Positions 1 to 8,400 of a stretch of 11,667 nucleotides of DNA are shown piece after piece (the stretch's first letter is position 1; the number at the start of each line of letters is the position of its first letter). This stretch comes from Euperipatoides rowelli (Eukaryota > Onychophora > Udeonychophora > Euonychophora > Peripatopsidae). The stretch lies in assembly GCA_003024985.2 (NCBI GenBank), contig PXIH01S0010257.1; one strand, 5' to 3'. The position numbers and the translations under genes were made by a program. The notes below the pieces were generated by a model. It saw nothing but the letters and a program-made list of their open reading frames with translations, was not told where the DNA came from and did not search any database.

Positions 1-50
1 CAATATCTTTTTTTTTTTTGTTTTTTTTTTTCCTTTTTTGTAAGTCTTCC

Positions 51-72
51 ATGTTCTACGGAGTTAAATTTG
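51..72 (+). CDS. Candidate first coding exon of the C8orf76-like gene (tentative)
   Basis: ATG at 51 opens M-F-Y-G-V-K-F followed by G and a possible donor GTAAAC at 73 (phase 1). The human protein has FGGEF near its N-terminus, so F-Y-G-V-K-F would sit in the right place. The match is only a few residues, the sequence just upstream is T-rich with no visible promoter, and at least one more exon (changing phase 1 to 0 and encoding roughly 25 residues) would be needed before 5206. I did not find that exon. Treat this as a hypothesis. Confidence 0.2.
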
Positions 73-465
73 GTAAACATATTTTATTATGCAATATGTA
101 TGCTTAAGTGGAAGCAAATTGTTTCAAAACTAATTAAACTAAAAATTATTCTATTAAACTTAGACTGAAATTCTGTGTAGGCTAGATATAATAGCAAAGA
201 AAATAATAGCCTAATAAAAATATTAATTTTCACAATTCAGTGGGTAGGCCTATACGCCAATAATAAAAAATAAGCAGTAGGTTTTTATTCAAATAAAAGA
301 TAAAATAAATTAATACAATAGATCTAGAAAATCTCTAGCCCAAAAATTGGATATGAGAATTTTTTGCAATAAAATTGATCAACTTAGATTACAAATAGGT
401 CAAATATAACCTCAAAATATGTACATAACATATACATACACACTTGTATATAAAACAAAATCTTA
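73..465. other. AT-rich sequence with no recognised feature
   Basis: No coding potential, RNA gene or clear repeat is visible on either strand. It would be first-intron sequence if the tentative exon at 51-72 is real. Confidence 0.5.
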
Positions 466-466
466 N

Positions 467-987
467 CATTTGTTTGAAAAGGAAATGCTTAAGATCTATT
501 TTTAAAAAATCTAATTTCAGAATTATTACGCTATAGGCCAAACATTCAAAAAGTGAAGAAATTATATTCATGAACCCCAGTTGATATATTAATATATTTT
601 CCACATTTATGTAAAAAGGACATGTTTGCCAAAATATAAAGCCAAATATAGGTCATTTGTTTGAAAAGAAAATACATAAGATCTATTTTTAAAATATGTA
701 ATTTCAGAATTATTATGCTGTAGGCCACCAAACATTTAAAAAAGTGAAGAAATTATATTCATGCACCCCAGTCTATATTAATATATATTTTCCACATTTA
801 TGTAAAAAGGACATGTTTCCCAAAATATATACCAAATATTGGCTATTTGTTTGAAAAGGAAATGCTTTTAAAAAGATTTATTTTTAAAAAATCTCATTTC
901 AGAATTATTTATTAGCTATAGGCCTAAAAGTTCCTAACATTGGAAAAAGTAAAGAAATTTTATTCAAGCACCCAGTCCATATTCGTG
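467..987. repeat. Tandem array of about 190-bp units, close to three copies
   Basis: Copies start at 467, 654 and 844 with the word CATTTGTTTGAAAAG (TATTTG... in the third), giving periods of 187 and 190. Shared landmarks are AATTTCAGAATTATT, TAGGCC, GTGAAGAAATTATATTCA, CACCCCAGT and TTCCACATTTATGTAAAAAGG. The third copy is more diverged and seems to continue past the N at 988 to about 1035. The array is closely bracketed by Ns at 466 and 988, so its true copy number is uncertain. Short minus-strand open frames here are by-products of the repeat. Confidence 0.85.
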
Positions 988-1035
988 NTTGAATATTTAA
1001 TTATATTTGCAATGTATATTTTAATTTGGTTTCAT

Positions 1036-1399
1036 TTAAATAAAATTAATGATTCCTTAATTGGCCTTGGCCGTTATGAAAATAAATAAGAAAATAACAA
1101 TTTCAAAAAATTCCGGGGCCTAAAAAATCCCGGGCCCAAGACATTTGTCTTTATTGTTAGGTATTTTAATGAGTGTATAATTGTTTATTTTATTTATTTA
1201 AAAGACTTGTTTTGGACTTTCGAGTCGTTTCGACCCATTACAAGAAAAAAAGCACAGAGAAAACCCAATAGAAGCACAACATAATATAAAAATATATAGC
1301 ACATAAAAATAAGTTACCTAAAGGAAATGTAACTCAAAATAAGTGGAAAAGTATTCCTGTTGCATAAACACTCAAATTTGGTAGTTTTTTTTTTTAATT
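1036..1399. other. Unassigned AT-rich stretch with one GC-rich patch
   Basis: The only striking part is a GC-rich patch at 1113-1137, CCGGGGCC then TAAAAAAT then CCCGGGCCC, which could be a decayed transposon end. A short poly-T run (1385-1395) precedes the LINE remnant. I see no gene. Confidence 0.4.
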
Positions 1400-2046
1400 A
1401 ACATCCCCAAAATTCAAAGGGGTACAAAATATATAAAAAAAATTGTCAAAAATCTAAAAAAAATTTTAGACGATGTGGAGATATACCATAAAATTAATAA
1501 ACAAACAAACTGCAAAGAACTACAAGTCGACCTAGATAATCTAATATCTTGGACAAAGATAAATAACCTAGAAATCAATTCATCAAAATCTGTTACTATG
1601 AGAATTGGAAACAGATATAACTTGACTAACCATTATTACATACATAATGTTCCAATTGAAAAAGTTTATTAGCACAAAGACCTTGGTCTAACCATTGGTA
1701 ATAAACTTGTGTTCTCCCATCATATACGATCTTTTTGTAAAAAAATAAATAGAAGCATGGCTATCATGAAATACTCATTTTTCAGAATCACCGAATATCT
1801 TCAAAAATATTTATCCATTATATATACAGCCACACATAGACTAAGTACTGCTATTCTGCTTATAACATCTTATACATAAAGGACAAAGAACTTTTAAACA
1901 AAACTTTCTGAAGACTCACTAATCTTATTTTTGGTCTCTAAAAAGTCATACAACGAAAGATTAAAATATCTTAATCTACTCACACCACTACAAGGAATAC
2001 TTAACAATGATCTTATGTATATGTAACCACTACAAAGAATACTTAA

Positions 2047-2378
2047 CCCTTTCCACTCCACTGAATTCAGAGAATTTAGTTTCTACAGCTCCACAATAAA
2101 AATGAAAAATCTTTTTTTTTTTTTTTNTTTTTTTTTTTTTAAATTAAGATTAGTATTCTTTTAATTTTTTTTTTTTTAAATCTCTTGGGATAATTAAAGA
2201 CAAATATATTTTGAGTCTTTGAAACGAAAAAAAAATAGTAATTGAAACCTATTTGAATATAATAATAATTATTGATTATGAAATACAAGGAAATGAAAAT
2301 GGTGATTCAGAATCGACTTTGGAGTGCAACTACTAAATTGAAAATGGCAATTGAGAATAGCCATTGGAGTGGAAAGGG
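2047..2378. mobile_element. piggyBac-like MITE (332 bp) with TTAA target duplication
   Basis: The element starts CCCTTTCCACTCCA and ends with its exact reverse complement, TGGAGTGGAAAGGG; two or more further bases pair after one mismatch. It is flanked by TTAA at 2043-2046 and 2379-2382. TTAA duplication with CCC-starting termini is the hallmark of the piggyBac superfamily. It has no coding capacity, so it would depend on a transposase elsewhere. The interior holds poly-T (with an N at 2127). The right end holds two related 36-bp subterminal repeats (2295-2330 and 2340-2375). It is inserted in the LINE remnant and is therefore younger than it. Confidence 0.88.
2295..2375 (+). repeat. Two subterminal 36-bp repeats of the MITE
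   Basis: 2295-2330 and 2340-2375 share GAAAATGG at the start and TTGGAGTG near the end, with most bases between alike. Such subterminal repeats are possible transposase-binding sites; that role is inferred. Confidence 0.7.
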
Positions 2379-2802
2379 TTAACAATGATCTTATGTATAT
2401 GTATAGAGTTATAAGTACTAATCCTCTGAATAATATCTACAAATTAAACTCAACACCAGAGTTCACTGCTTAAAATTAAGCATTGACAGACATAATCTTA
2501 CAATTAGAAAACAAAAATTCAACACAATTTAATGGTGTAAAAATCTCCCAGAAGATATTATTCTCACTAGGAATGAATACTGCTTAAAAAAAAAACTGCT
2601 ACACTATCTTAAAGGCAATGTCTTGTTTAAAAGTCTTATATAATGCTACTCTTTTTAAGTTCAATTTATCTTTAATATTTTAGCTCAATTCTATACATTT
2701 TTTTTTTTTTGGCTTTTGTAAATAAGCTCTTAGTTGTATCTACCATTTTAAGATCTATCATCTCCCTGTATGTCTAAAAGCCTAGCTTATTTTTGACAGT
2801 CA

Positions 2803-2822
2803 TTAAATAAATAAATAATAAG
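2803..2822 (+). repeat. (AAAT)n microsatellite, 3' end of the LINE
   Basis: A short run of ATTAAATAAATAAATAATAA closes the LINE remnant. Jockey/CR1-type elements often end in a short microsatellite instead of a long poly-A, so this is the likely 3' boundary. Confidence 0.55.
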
Positions 2823-3283
2823 TATTAGAAGATTAGGACCTGCAACAACCTCGCTGGACTATGGCCTGTTGTTGTCTGGCAGATTTGTATTATGCCTAAT
2901 AAATATAGACTGGTTACAATAGTAGGATTATCCATTTTATCCGTATCATCATCTTTTGAAGGTATAAAAGACCCTTTGTGAATATATATTTGAAAGATAA
3001 AAAACTAAATAGTAGGCTAAAATAATATTTGTAAATATTTGTAAAAATTTAAAGTAAATAGCCTACATAAAAGAAATATACCGGTACTAATAGAAAATCA
3101 GTGCCGGTACTGTGAAAATCGTAATGAACATACAGAACAAGTAACATAATGGTAGATACAAAAACCATATATGGCCTATGGTATATAAAAATGATAACCA
3201 TTAGTTTGATGTTACCATAAATACAGTACACAAACCCCTTTAAAAGCACTTTCAAGTGAATTTATTTGTTTACTTATACTGTT
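2823..3283. other. AT-rich sequence with no gene
   Basis: Contains a weak inverted repeat CAACAAC/GTTGTTG (2843-2849 with 2868-2874) and two CCGGTAC words near 3081 and 3104. A minus-strand open frame at 3049-3255 has no similarity I recognise and biased, AT-driven composition. Confidence 0.5.
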
Positions 3284-3299
3284 TAGGTCAAAAGACCTA
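3284..3299. repeat. Perfect short hairpin TAGGTC-AAAA-GACCTA
   Basis: A six-base perfect stem with a four-base loop about 40 bases before the tRNA-like element. Function is unknown and chance is possible. Confidence 0.5.
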
Positions 3300-3336
3300 T
3301 TGCAGGTAAAATAATTATATAAATAATCCATCACGG

Positions 3337-3590
3337 TCTTGTGGCCAAGTGGTGAGAGTACCATACTTGGATTGTTAAGACTAAGACATATGCTGGGGGA
3401 TCCAGGTTCAATCCCCGGCTAGACAGTTATGGAATGTTTTTTTTTCCTAGCTTTAACAGTTCGCTTTGGATTTTTCCAAATACGCTGTCTTTTACCATCA
3501 TAAGAACCTACCTTAGTGATTTTAACAAGTAATGATTTGATATATAAAAACTGATTTATGTACCACACTCTCTAATTAATTAATTAAATA
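3337..3590 (+). mobile_element. tRNA-derived SINE-like element (tRNA-like head 3337-3425)
   Basis: The head has an A-box-like TGGCCAAGTGG near its start and a B-box-like GGTTCAATCCC near its end, at the spacing of a tRNA with a long variable region (Ser/Leu type). The folding is imperfect: the acceptor stem pairs about five of seven, the T stem has one A/C mismatch, and the anticodon arm (CTTGG/CTAAG) would carry a ten-base loop. So it is not a working tRNA. An unrelated body follows (T-run, CTTTGG/CCAAA hairpin) and an (AATT)n tail at about 3574-3590. That head, body and simple-repeat tail is the layout of a SINE. The 3' end is a guess and I found no target duplication. Confidence 0.6.
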
Positions 3591-3744
3591 TGATAAAAAT
3601 ACATGTCTTCTCCCTTTGGAGGGGAGATTTATTTTAAAAAAAAAATTATAATCCATTACAAAATTTAAGGCAAATACAACACAAAAATTAAGATAAACAG
3701 TGTACAATAAGAAAGAAAAAATACAACTATCAATATATAAAAGA

Positions 3745-3935
3745 TAACAAAAAACTTAATACAAAATAAATACCGTATTCATTTACAGTAGGCCTATTTT
3801 AAACACAGAAAAAGATCTGGGGCAGGCAATGTTCATGGTNTAACAAAAAACTTAATACAAAATAAATACCGTATTCATTTACAGTAGGCCTATTTTAAAC
3901 ACAGAAAAAGATCTGGGGCAGGCAATGTTCATGGT
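3745..3935. repeat. Perfect 95-bp direct duplication around an N
   Basis: 3745-3839 and 3841-3935 are identical over 95 bases, separated only by N at 3840. Identity this exact in otherwise decayed sequence, joined by one N, suggests two overlapping contig ends placed side by side in place of merging. Confidence 0.9.
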
Positions 3936-4336
3936 TAAATGGTTCCAACATTTCATATGTTGAAAGATCATCTCACAAACTCTAGAAGACTTCCCGATTA
4001 AACATGAATTCTATATTTATGTCATTGATCAGCAATATTAATATAAAAATATCACATTATTATCAATTACTAAAGTTTTAATATTAAATTACTGCGTAAA
4101 TAGCATTGGTTTGTGACATTATCATACCAAGCTAAGATAGTCATTTCCTATCATTAAAACGCAAGAATCCATTTATTTTAGTTAAGCCACGAAATTGGCT
4201 TTCCAATCTTTTTAACAAAAACTGCAGAATGATATAAGGAATCAGATATGATTAATAAAGAGTCTTGAAAGAATTTATAGCAGGCTAATAAATTTGAATC
4301 TATTTCTAAGTAAAGTGTAGCGTAGCCTATAACTTA
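3936..4336. other. AT-rich sequence with no recognised feature
   Basis: No gene, RNA or clear repeat seen. I looked here for the missing exon upstream of 5206 and found no open segment flanked by a good acceptor and donor. Confidence 0.5.
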
Positions 4337-4725
4337 CAAAAAATGGATAAAGTTTAAAAATTCAAATCCTAAACTCCACCATATATTCATATATTTTTAA
4401 CATTTTTATAAAATGCATGTGTTTAATAAAATATATATTAAATTATAAGCCATATATCTTAAAAATGAAATCATTTGCATCAATTTAAAAATTATTTTCA
4501 GATTTATTACAATTTCACTTAGTAATACTACCGTATTATCTGTAAAATTGAATAAAGTTGAGAATTCAAATCCTGTATCCTTCATATATTCATATAATTT
4601 TAAACATTTTATAAAAATGCATATGTTTATCTAAATATATAGTAATTATAGGCTATATATCTTTAAAATGAAAGCTTTAGCATTAATTTTAAAAACGTCA
4701 TTTTCAAATTTATTACAAATTGATG
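4337..4725. repeat. Tandem array of about 204-bp units, about 1.9 copies
   Basis: TTCAAATCCT at 4361 and 4565 sets the period at about 204. Shared landmarks are CATATATTCATAT, TTTTATAAAA, ATGCAT.TGTTTA, and TTTTCA.ATTTATTACAA. The unit resembles the 467-987 unit in order of landmarks: TTTCAGA.TTATTA, AAAGT.GA, ATTCATATA, then TGTAAAAAGGACATGTTT against TATAAAAATGCATATGTTT. The two arrays are probably diverged members of one family. Confidence 0.75.
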
Positions 4726-4859
4726 TATCTCTGGATATAGATATGGAGATTGTTTTTTTACCAAACAGCTATCTATCAAAGAGTACATGAAAGAAATTAG
4801 AATTAAATCTTTAATTAAAATTGATAAAAATTATTTTTAATTTTGAAGGGGAAAAAAGA

Positions 4860-4948
4860 CTGAGAAAATGTTTGCAAATACGTCTCTGGTATTTGAGGTA
4901 GTATTTCATTTTGACGTCTGCAAGTACATCTGGAGTTGAAGGGGTTAA
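4860..4948. mobile_element. Right-end fragment of a second piggyBac-like MITE
   Basis: Ends GGAGTTGAAGGGG then TTAA (4945-4948), close to the GGAGTGGAAAGGG-TTAA end of the MITE at 2047-2378. Just inside are two related repeats (from about 4864 and 4907, sharing GCAA.TAC.TCT and TTGA.G) spaced like those of the first MITE. I found no matching left end starting TTAACCCC, so it is a fragment or a diverged element. Confidence 0.5.
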
Positions 4949-5205
4949 TTTTCTATTTATGTTAATAAGTTTTTATTTAAATGCAAAAAAAAAAAAATTA
5001 TATTAAAAAAATTTATTGATCAAAAAAAAAAATTGATTGAAAATTCAAAGCCCAGGAAAATATTGCTAAACTCTAAGTATTTGTATCAAAATGACACTGT
5101 TGACAACCTACTCAGAGTGCTTTCTTCTCTCATTTAACTTTTTTTTTTTATTGTTGTTGATATTTCATAGTTTATTAGTAATTAAGTTTCTATTGTATTT
5201 TTCAG

Positions 5206-5442
5206 TGGTTTGAAAATACTGTGGCTGATGAAGTTTTAGATCAGGCATTTATAGTCAAGTGTCAAGGGGATTTCTACTTTTATAATAAACAATTTGCAAA
5301 AGCTTTAGAGACATATAATAAATGCATTGAAATTACTCCTTCTAAAAATGTACCTATTTTGAGAGATATTAAAGAATCTATTGTCAGGTGTCATTTGCAT
5401 TTGGGCTCATATGAAGAAGCATTACCACTCGCTATAAAAATT
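5206..5442 (+). CDS. C8orf76-like gene, exon A (TPR-like helices)
   Basis: This 79-codon exon follows a T-rich acceptor ending ttttcag at 5205 and ends at a strong donor, GTAAGT at 5443. It starts with Trp-Phe and is in phase 0 at both ends, so the length (237 nt) is a multiple of three. Residues about 14-43 form one TPR-like helix pair (CQGDFYFYNKQF, then AKALETYNKCIEI). Residues about 56-79 form a second (IVRCHLHLGSYEEALPLAIKI). The open frame extends past the donor to 5592, but that extension is hydrophobic, AT-rich and unlike the family, so I end the exon at 5442. The GTG at 5221 is only an internal Val codon and not a start. Confidence 0.85.
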
Positions 5443-8400
5443 GTAAGTATAATTAGCTTTATTCTTTCTGTGATAATAAAATTAACTCACTTTACCTGTG
5501 CTTTTACCTGTGCTGAACTAATCCTTTGGTCTGTATTACAATTATTTATACACACAATTTTCAATATCTTGATTTGTTTATACAATAGTTAGATAGTCCA
5601 GTGATCTGCTCTTGCTGTAATGCTTAGCAGAGTTTGTGGCACCAAACCTACAGTATTTTCTTATATAGATTACCTAGCAGTCTTTCCTAAATTGACATCT
5701 CACCTAAGAGAATTATTATAGATATTCTTACCCAGCACTCACCAATGTTCATATTTATCTATTCTGGATAAGTTTAGCTAATTTATAGTATAGTATGTAT
5801 CTACCCAACATTCAACAACCAACCATCCTTCCTATGTGCTCCCCCCTCTCCTTTTGTCTTCTTCTTGTTTGTGTTCAATGCTTGTAATTTTATTTTCTTA
5901 TTGTGTATATTATCCTTATTTCATTCCTTTTTTTTATTTGTTTTGTTTGTGTAAATAATCATATTTGTCTGGCCCTGATAAAATTTAGCAAACTACTTGG
6001 GTTGTTTTATTATATACGTAAATTGCCAAAAAAGCTTTACAAAAATTGCGTAGGCTATCATCTAAGATAATTTTTATCATATCACAGATATTATAACGAG
6101 CTGTCATATTTTATTTTATTATTTATTAATTGGTTTGTTCAAGTTTAAACTCAATTATTGCAGGGTATAATTTTCATAATACAACATTTACGTGCTTTAG
6201 TACACGTAATATTAAAGTGACGTGGCAGTTCACTGAATCTAATTATCTCCTGGAATATTCAAACCTTGCTTTAACATGCTAATTAATTAATTAAACAATT
6301 ATTCATTTTGTGTGAGCGATCTCTCCGTGACATAAAAGGGAGATCGCCCATACATTTAATGCTTGGTCCTCTAGCAAACAGTTGGTCTGTTTATTTGTTT
6401 GTATTTATTTTATTCCTACTGTAGCTGGAGGGCCAGATGCGTCCACTAGGTTCCAAGCCACCTCATCATAGCGACATCGCTATCACAGTTAGATTTATTT
6501 ATTTAACTAAAACCAATTAACAATTGGGAAAAGACAATGTCTTATTACATAAACAAGGCTGAATTATAGTGACAAAAAATAAATGAGAAAAGAACAAAAC
6601 AAACAAAATTATAAGATATAAAATAAAACAAGATGAATATATCATAAATTGTACAGGGATAATGGATCAATTTCTAAATTTACAAAACAATAATTTTTTT
6701 TTTTTTAAATTTTTGAGGTCGGGTGATAGGAGGCTTATTATTTTCCTTTTACCATAGTACCAGAATAAAATATATTTTAAACTGCCAGCTTCTGTTGTTG
6801 TAGCCATCATTTGCTTGTAGCGATTCCCGCATTCAAGGGAAATGTTATAATATTCATTTTTATGTTTTCTGGATAAATTTAGCTAGCTATGTACTATGTG
6901 TCTATCTACAATATACCTACCAACCAACTGTCCTATGTGGCACCCTTTTCCTTTGTGTTTAATATAAGTAACATTAATTTCTTTTCATTTCTAGTTGCAA
7001 ATGTATTAAAATATTGATTTTGCCCTTATAATAAATAAATACCTAATTTTTCTTATCTATTTTTTGTCTATTTTATACCTCCCCCCCCCCCCAACCTTCA
7101 TTCCATTTCTTTTGTTTTTGTGAAATCTTTTAATTTTATTCACTTACATATTTGTGTTTTTTTTTTCTTTTTCTTAGTGTTATTTTATTATAATAAAGTA
7201 AGAAATTAAATTTAAATGTATTTAATAGTAGTGGCCCCATAATACAAGCTTTTACATGATTATATCCACAAATACTCACTTTATAAATTTGAATGGTTAA
7301 TAAGAAATGGATGATGATTAAATTACAGTATATATCTAGCCAAACATTACCAAAGTGCTTGTATGAAAATAGCCGATGCTCCACGCATTACATAAGACAA
7401 TCATTATTATGTAAACAATGAGTCAACTATTGATAAAAATTATTGATCATTTTACAAGTACAAATAATTCACACACAAAAATTATGGTGCTATTATACTG
7501 TTTATGTGTAGAAATTTGATTTATATAATTAAATCAAATTCCTCCAACAAAATATTTTTTATTTTCCTCTATTAAAAATTGTAATTTATGTTGCCTACTC
7601 AATGAAGTGAATTTTTGAGTCCTAATACTAAAATTTGTTGATCAGCTGACCTTGTGTGATAAGCATTAAATTGTAGCCCAGTAAATCTCCCATTTTTTAT
7701 AGGTGTAAAAGTTATTTAGAATTGGCCCTTTAAGATGATTAAATAGTTTAGCCTATACAGCCTTTGTGGTTTACATTTCTGCTAGCCTATATTTTGCCAT
7801 AACCTGTCTCAAGTGTCTTTAGCCTGCATCAATTTTGCCTAAATTTCAAATAGATAGAAAAATTTCAGTAAACCTGTCAAATAATAATGCAATCAAGAAA
7901 AAAAAATGTTAACTTATAGTTTTTGAAATATTCCAAAGAGATGAAAAGAAAAGGTGGGTGTGCTTTTGAATTACTTGAGTTTACTTTGATTGTATTTCTA
8001 TTTAACTTTATTATATTTTTCTGAAAAATATAGAAAAAAAAAACATTTTTTTTTCCTCAAATATAAATATTAAATTTAACAAAATAGTTGAAAATAAACT
8101 AAATTTTTTATAAATAATTGTTTCATCTAAATAGGCTACATTTAACTTTTGTTTTAAATGTTGTGTCTATTGTTAATTTTTATTGTTTACCGGTATTTTA
8201 AATTTTTTTGTTTGCCTAATTTTGTGTAACAGTTATGAGTAGGTATAAATATAAATTAGGAATCTTTATTAGTGATTAGCCTATATTTAAAAAAAATTAG
8301 GTTGTATAATATTTAGTAAAAAATATGACTTGTTATACTGTTAAGACTTATGATATTATTCACTTTGAGAAATTAGAATATTATAAAATTAGACTAAATA

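Larger units (their letters stand above)
1985..2403 (+). repeat. 42-bp tandem duplication in the LINE, second copy split by the MITE
   Basis: Unit 1 is 1985-2026. Unit 2 starts at 2027, is interrupted after its TTAA at 2046, and resumes at 2383-2403. The only differences are G/A at 1994/2036 and the final base. The duplication is 14 codons long and came before the MITE insertion, so unit 1 preserves the empty insertion site. Confidence 0.85.
1400..2822 (+). mobile_element. Decayed non-LTR retrotransposon (LINE): reverse transcriptase C-terminal part plus 3' tail
   Basis: This is a dead copy of a LINE of the Jockey/CR1 type, interrupted at 2047 by a MITE. Translation from about 1400 gives a worn N-I-P-K...Y-I-K-K...L-K-K-I-L-D-D-V-E-I-Y-H-K-I. 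The DD corresponds to the catalytic (F/Y)ADD motif of reverse transcriptase, with the preceding Ala replaced. Next come L-Q-V-D-L-D-N-L-I-S-W-T-K-I-N-N-L (1475-1669), a stop at 1670-1672, then H-K-D-L-G-L-T-I-G-N-K-L-V-F-S-H-H-I in the same frame. Later pieces in shifted frames include S-Y-N-E-R-L-K-Y-L-N-L-L and, past the MITE, N-L-P-E-D-I-I-L, all typical of the C-terminal region of such elements. Several stops and frameshifts rule out function. The 5' part is absent, as in normal 5'-truncated insertions. It ends in an AAAT-type microsatellite near 2800-2820. Confidence 0.85.

Noticed and set aside
389-731. Two overlapping minus-strand open frames
   Set aside because: They lie largely in the tandem array and resemble each other only because the repeat does; composition is AT-driven and one contains an N.
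2843-2874. CAACAAC/GTTGTTG inverted repeat as a structured element
   Set aside because: Seven-base stem of simple sequence with an 18-base loop; weak and easily due to chance.
3049-3255. Minus-strand 68-residue open frame
   Set aside because: No recognisable motif, rich in Tyr/Val/Ile as expected from AT-rich DNA, with no splice or start context.
3337-3425. Functional tRNA gene
   Set aside because: Mismatches in the acceptor and T stems and a ten-base anticodon loop argue against it; a SINE head fits better.
5443-5592. Extension of exon A past the donor
   Set aside because: GTAAGT is a strong donor, the phase fits exon B, and the extension is a hydrophobic AT-rich translation without family similarity.
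7136-7384. Minus-strand 82-residue open frame inside the large intron
   Set aside because: Lys/Ile/Tyr-rich random-looking translation with a poly-Lys end from a T-run; no family recognised.
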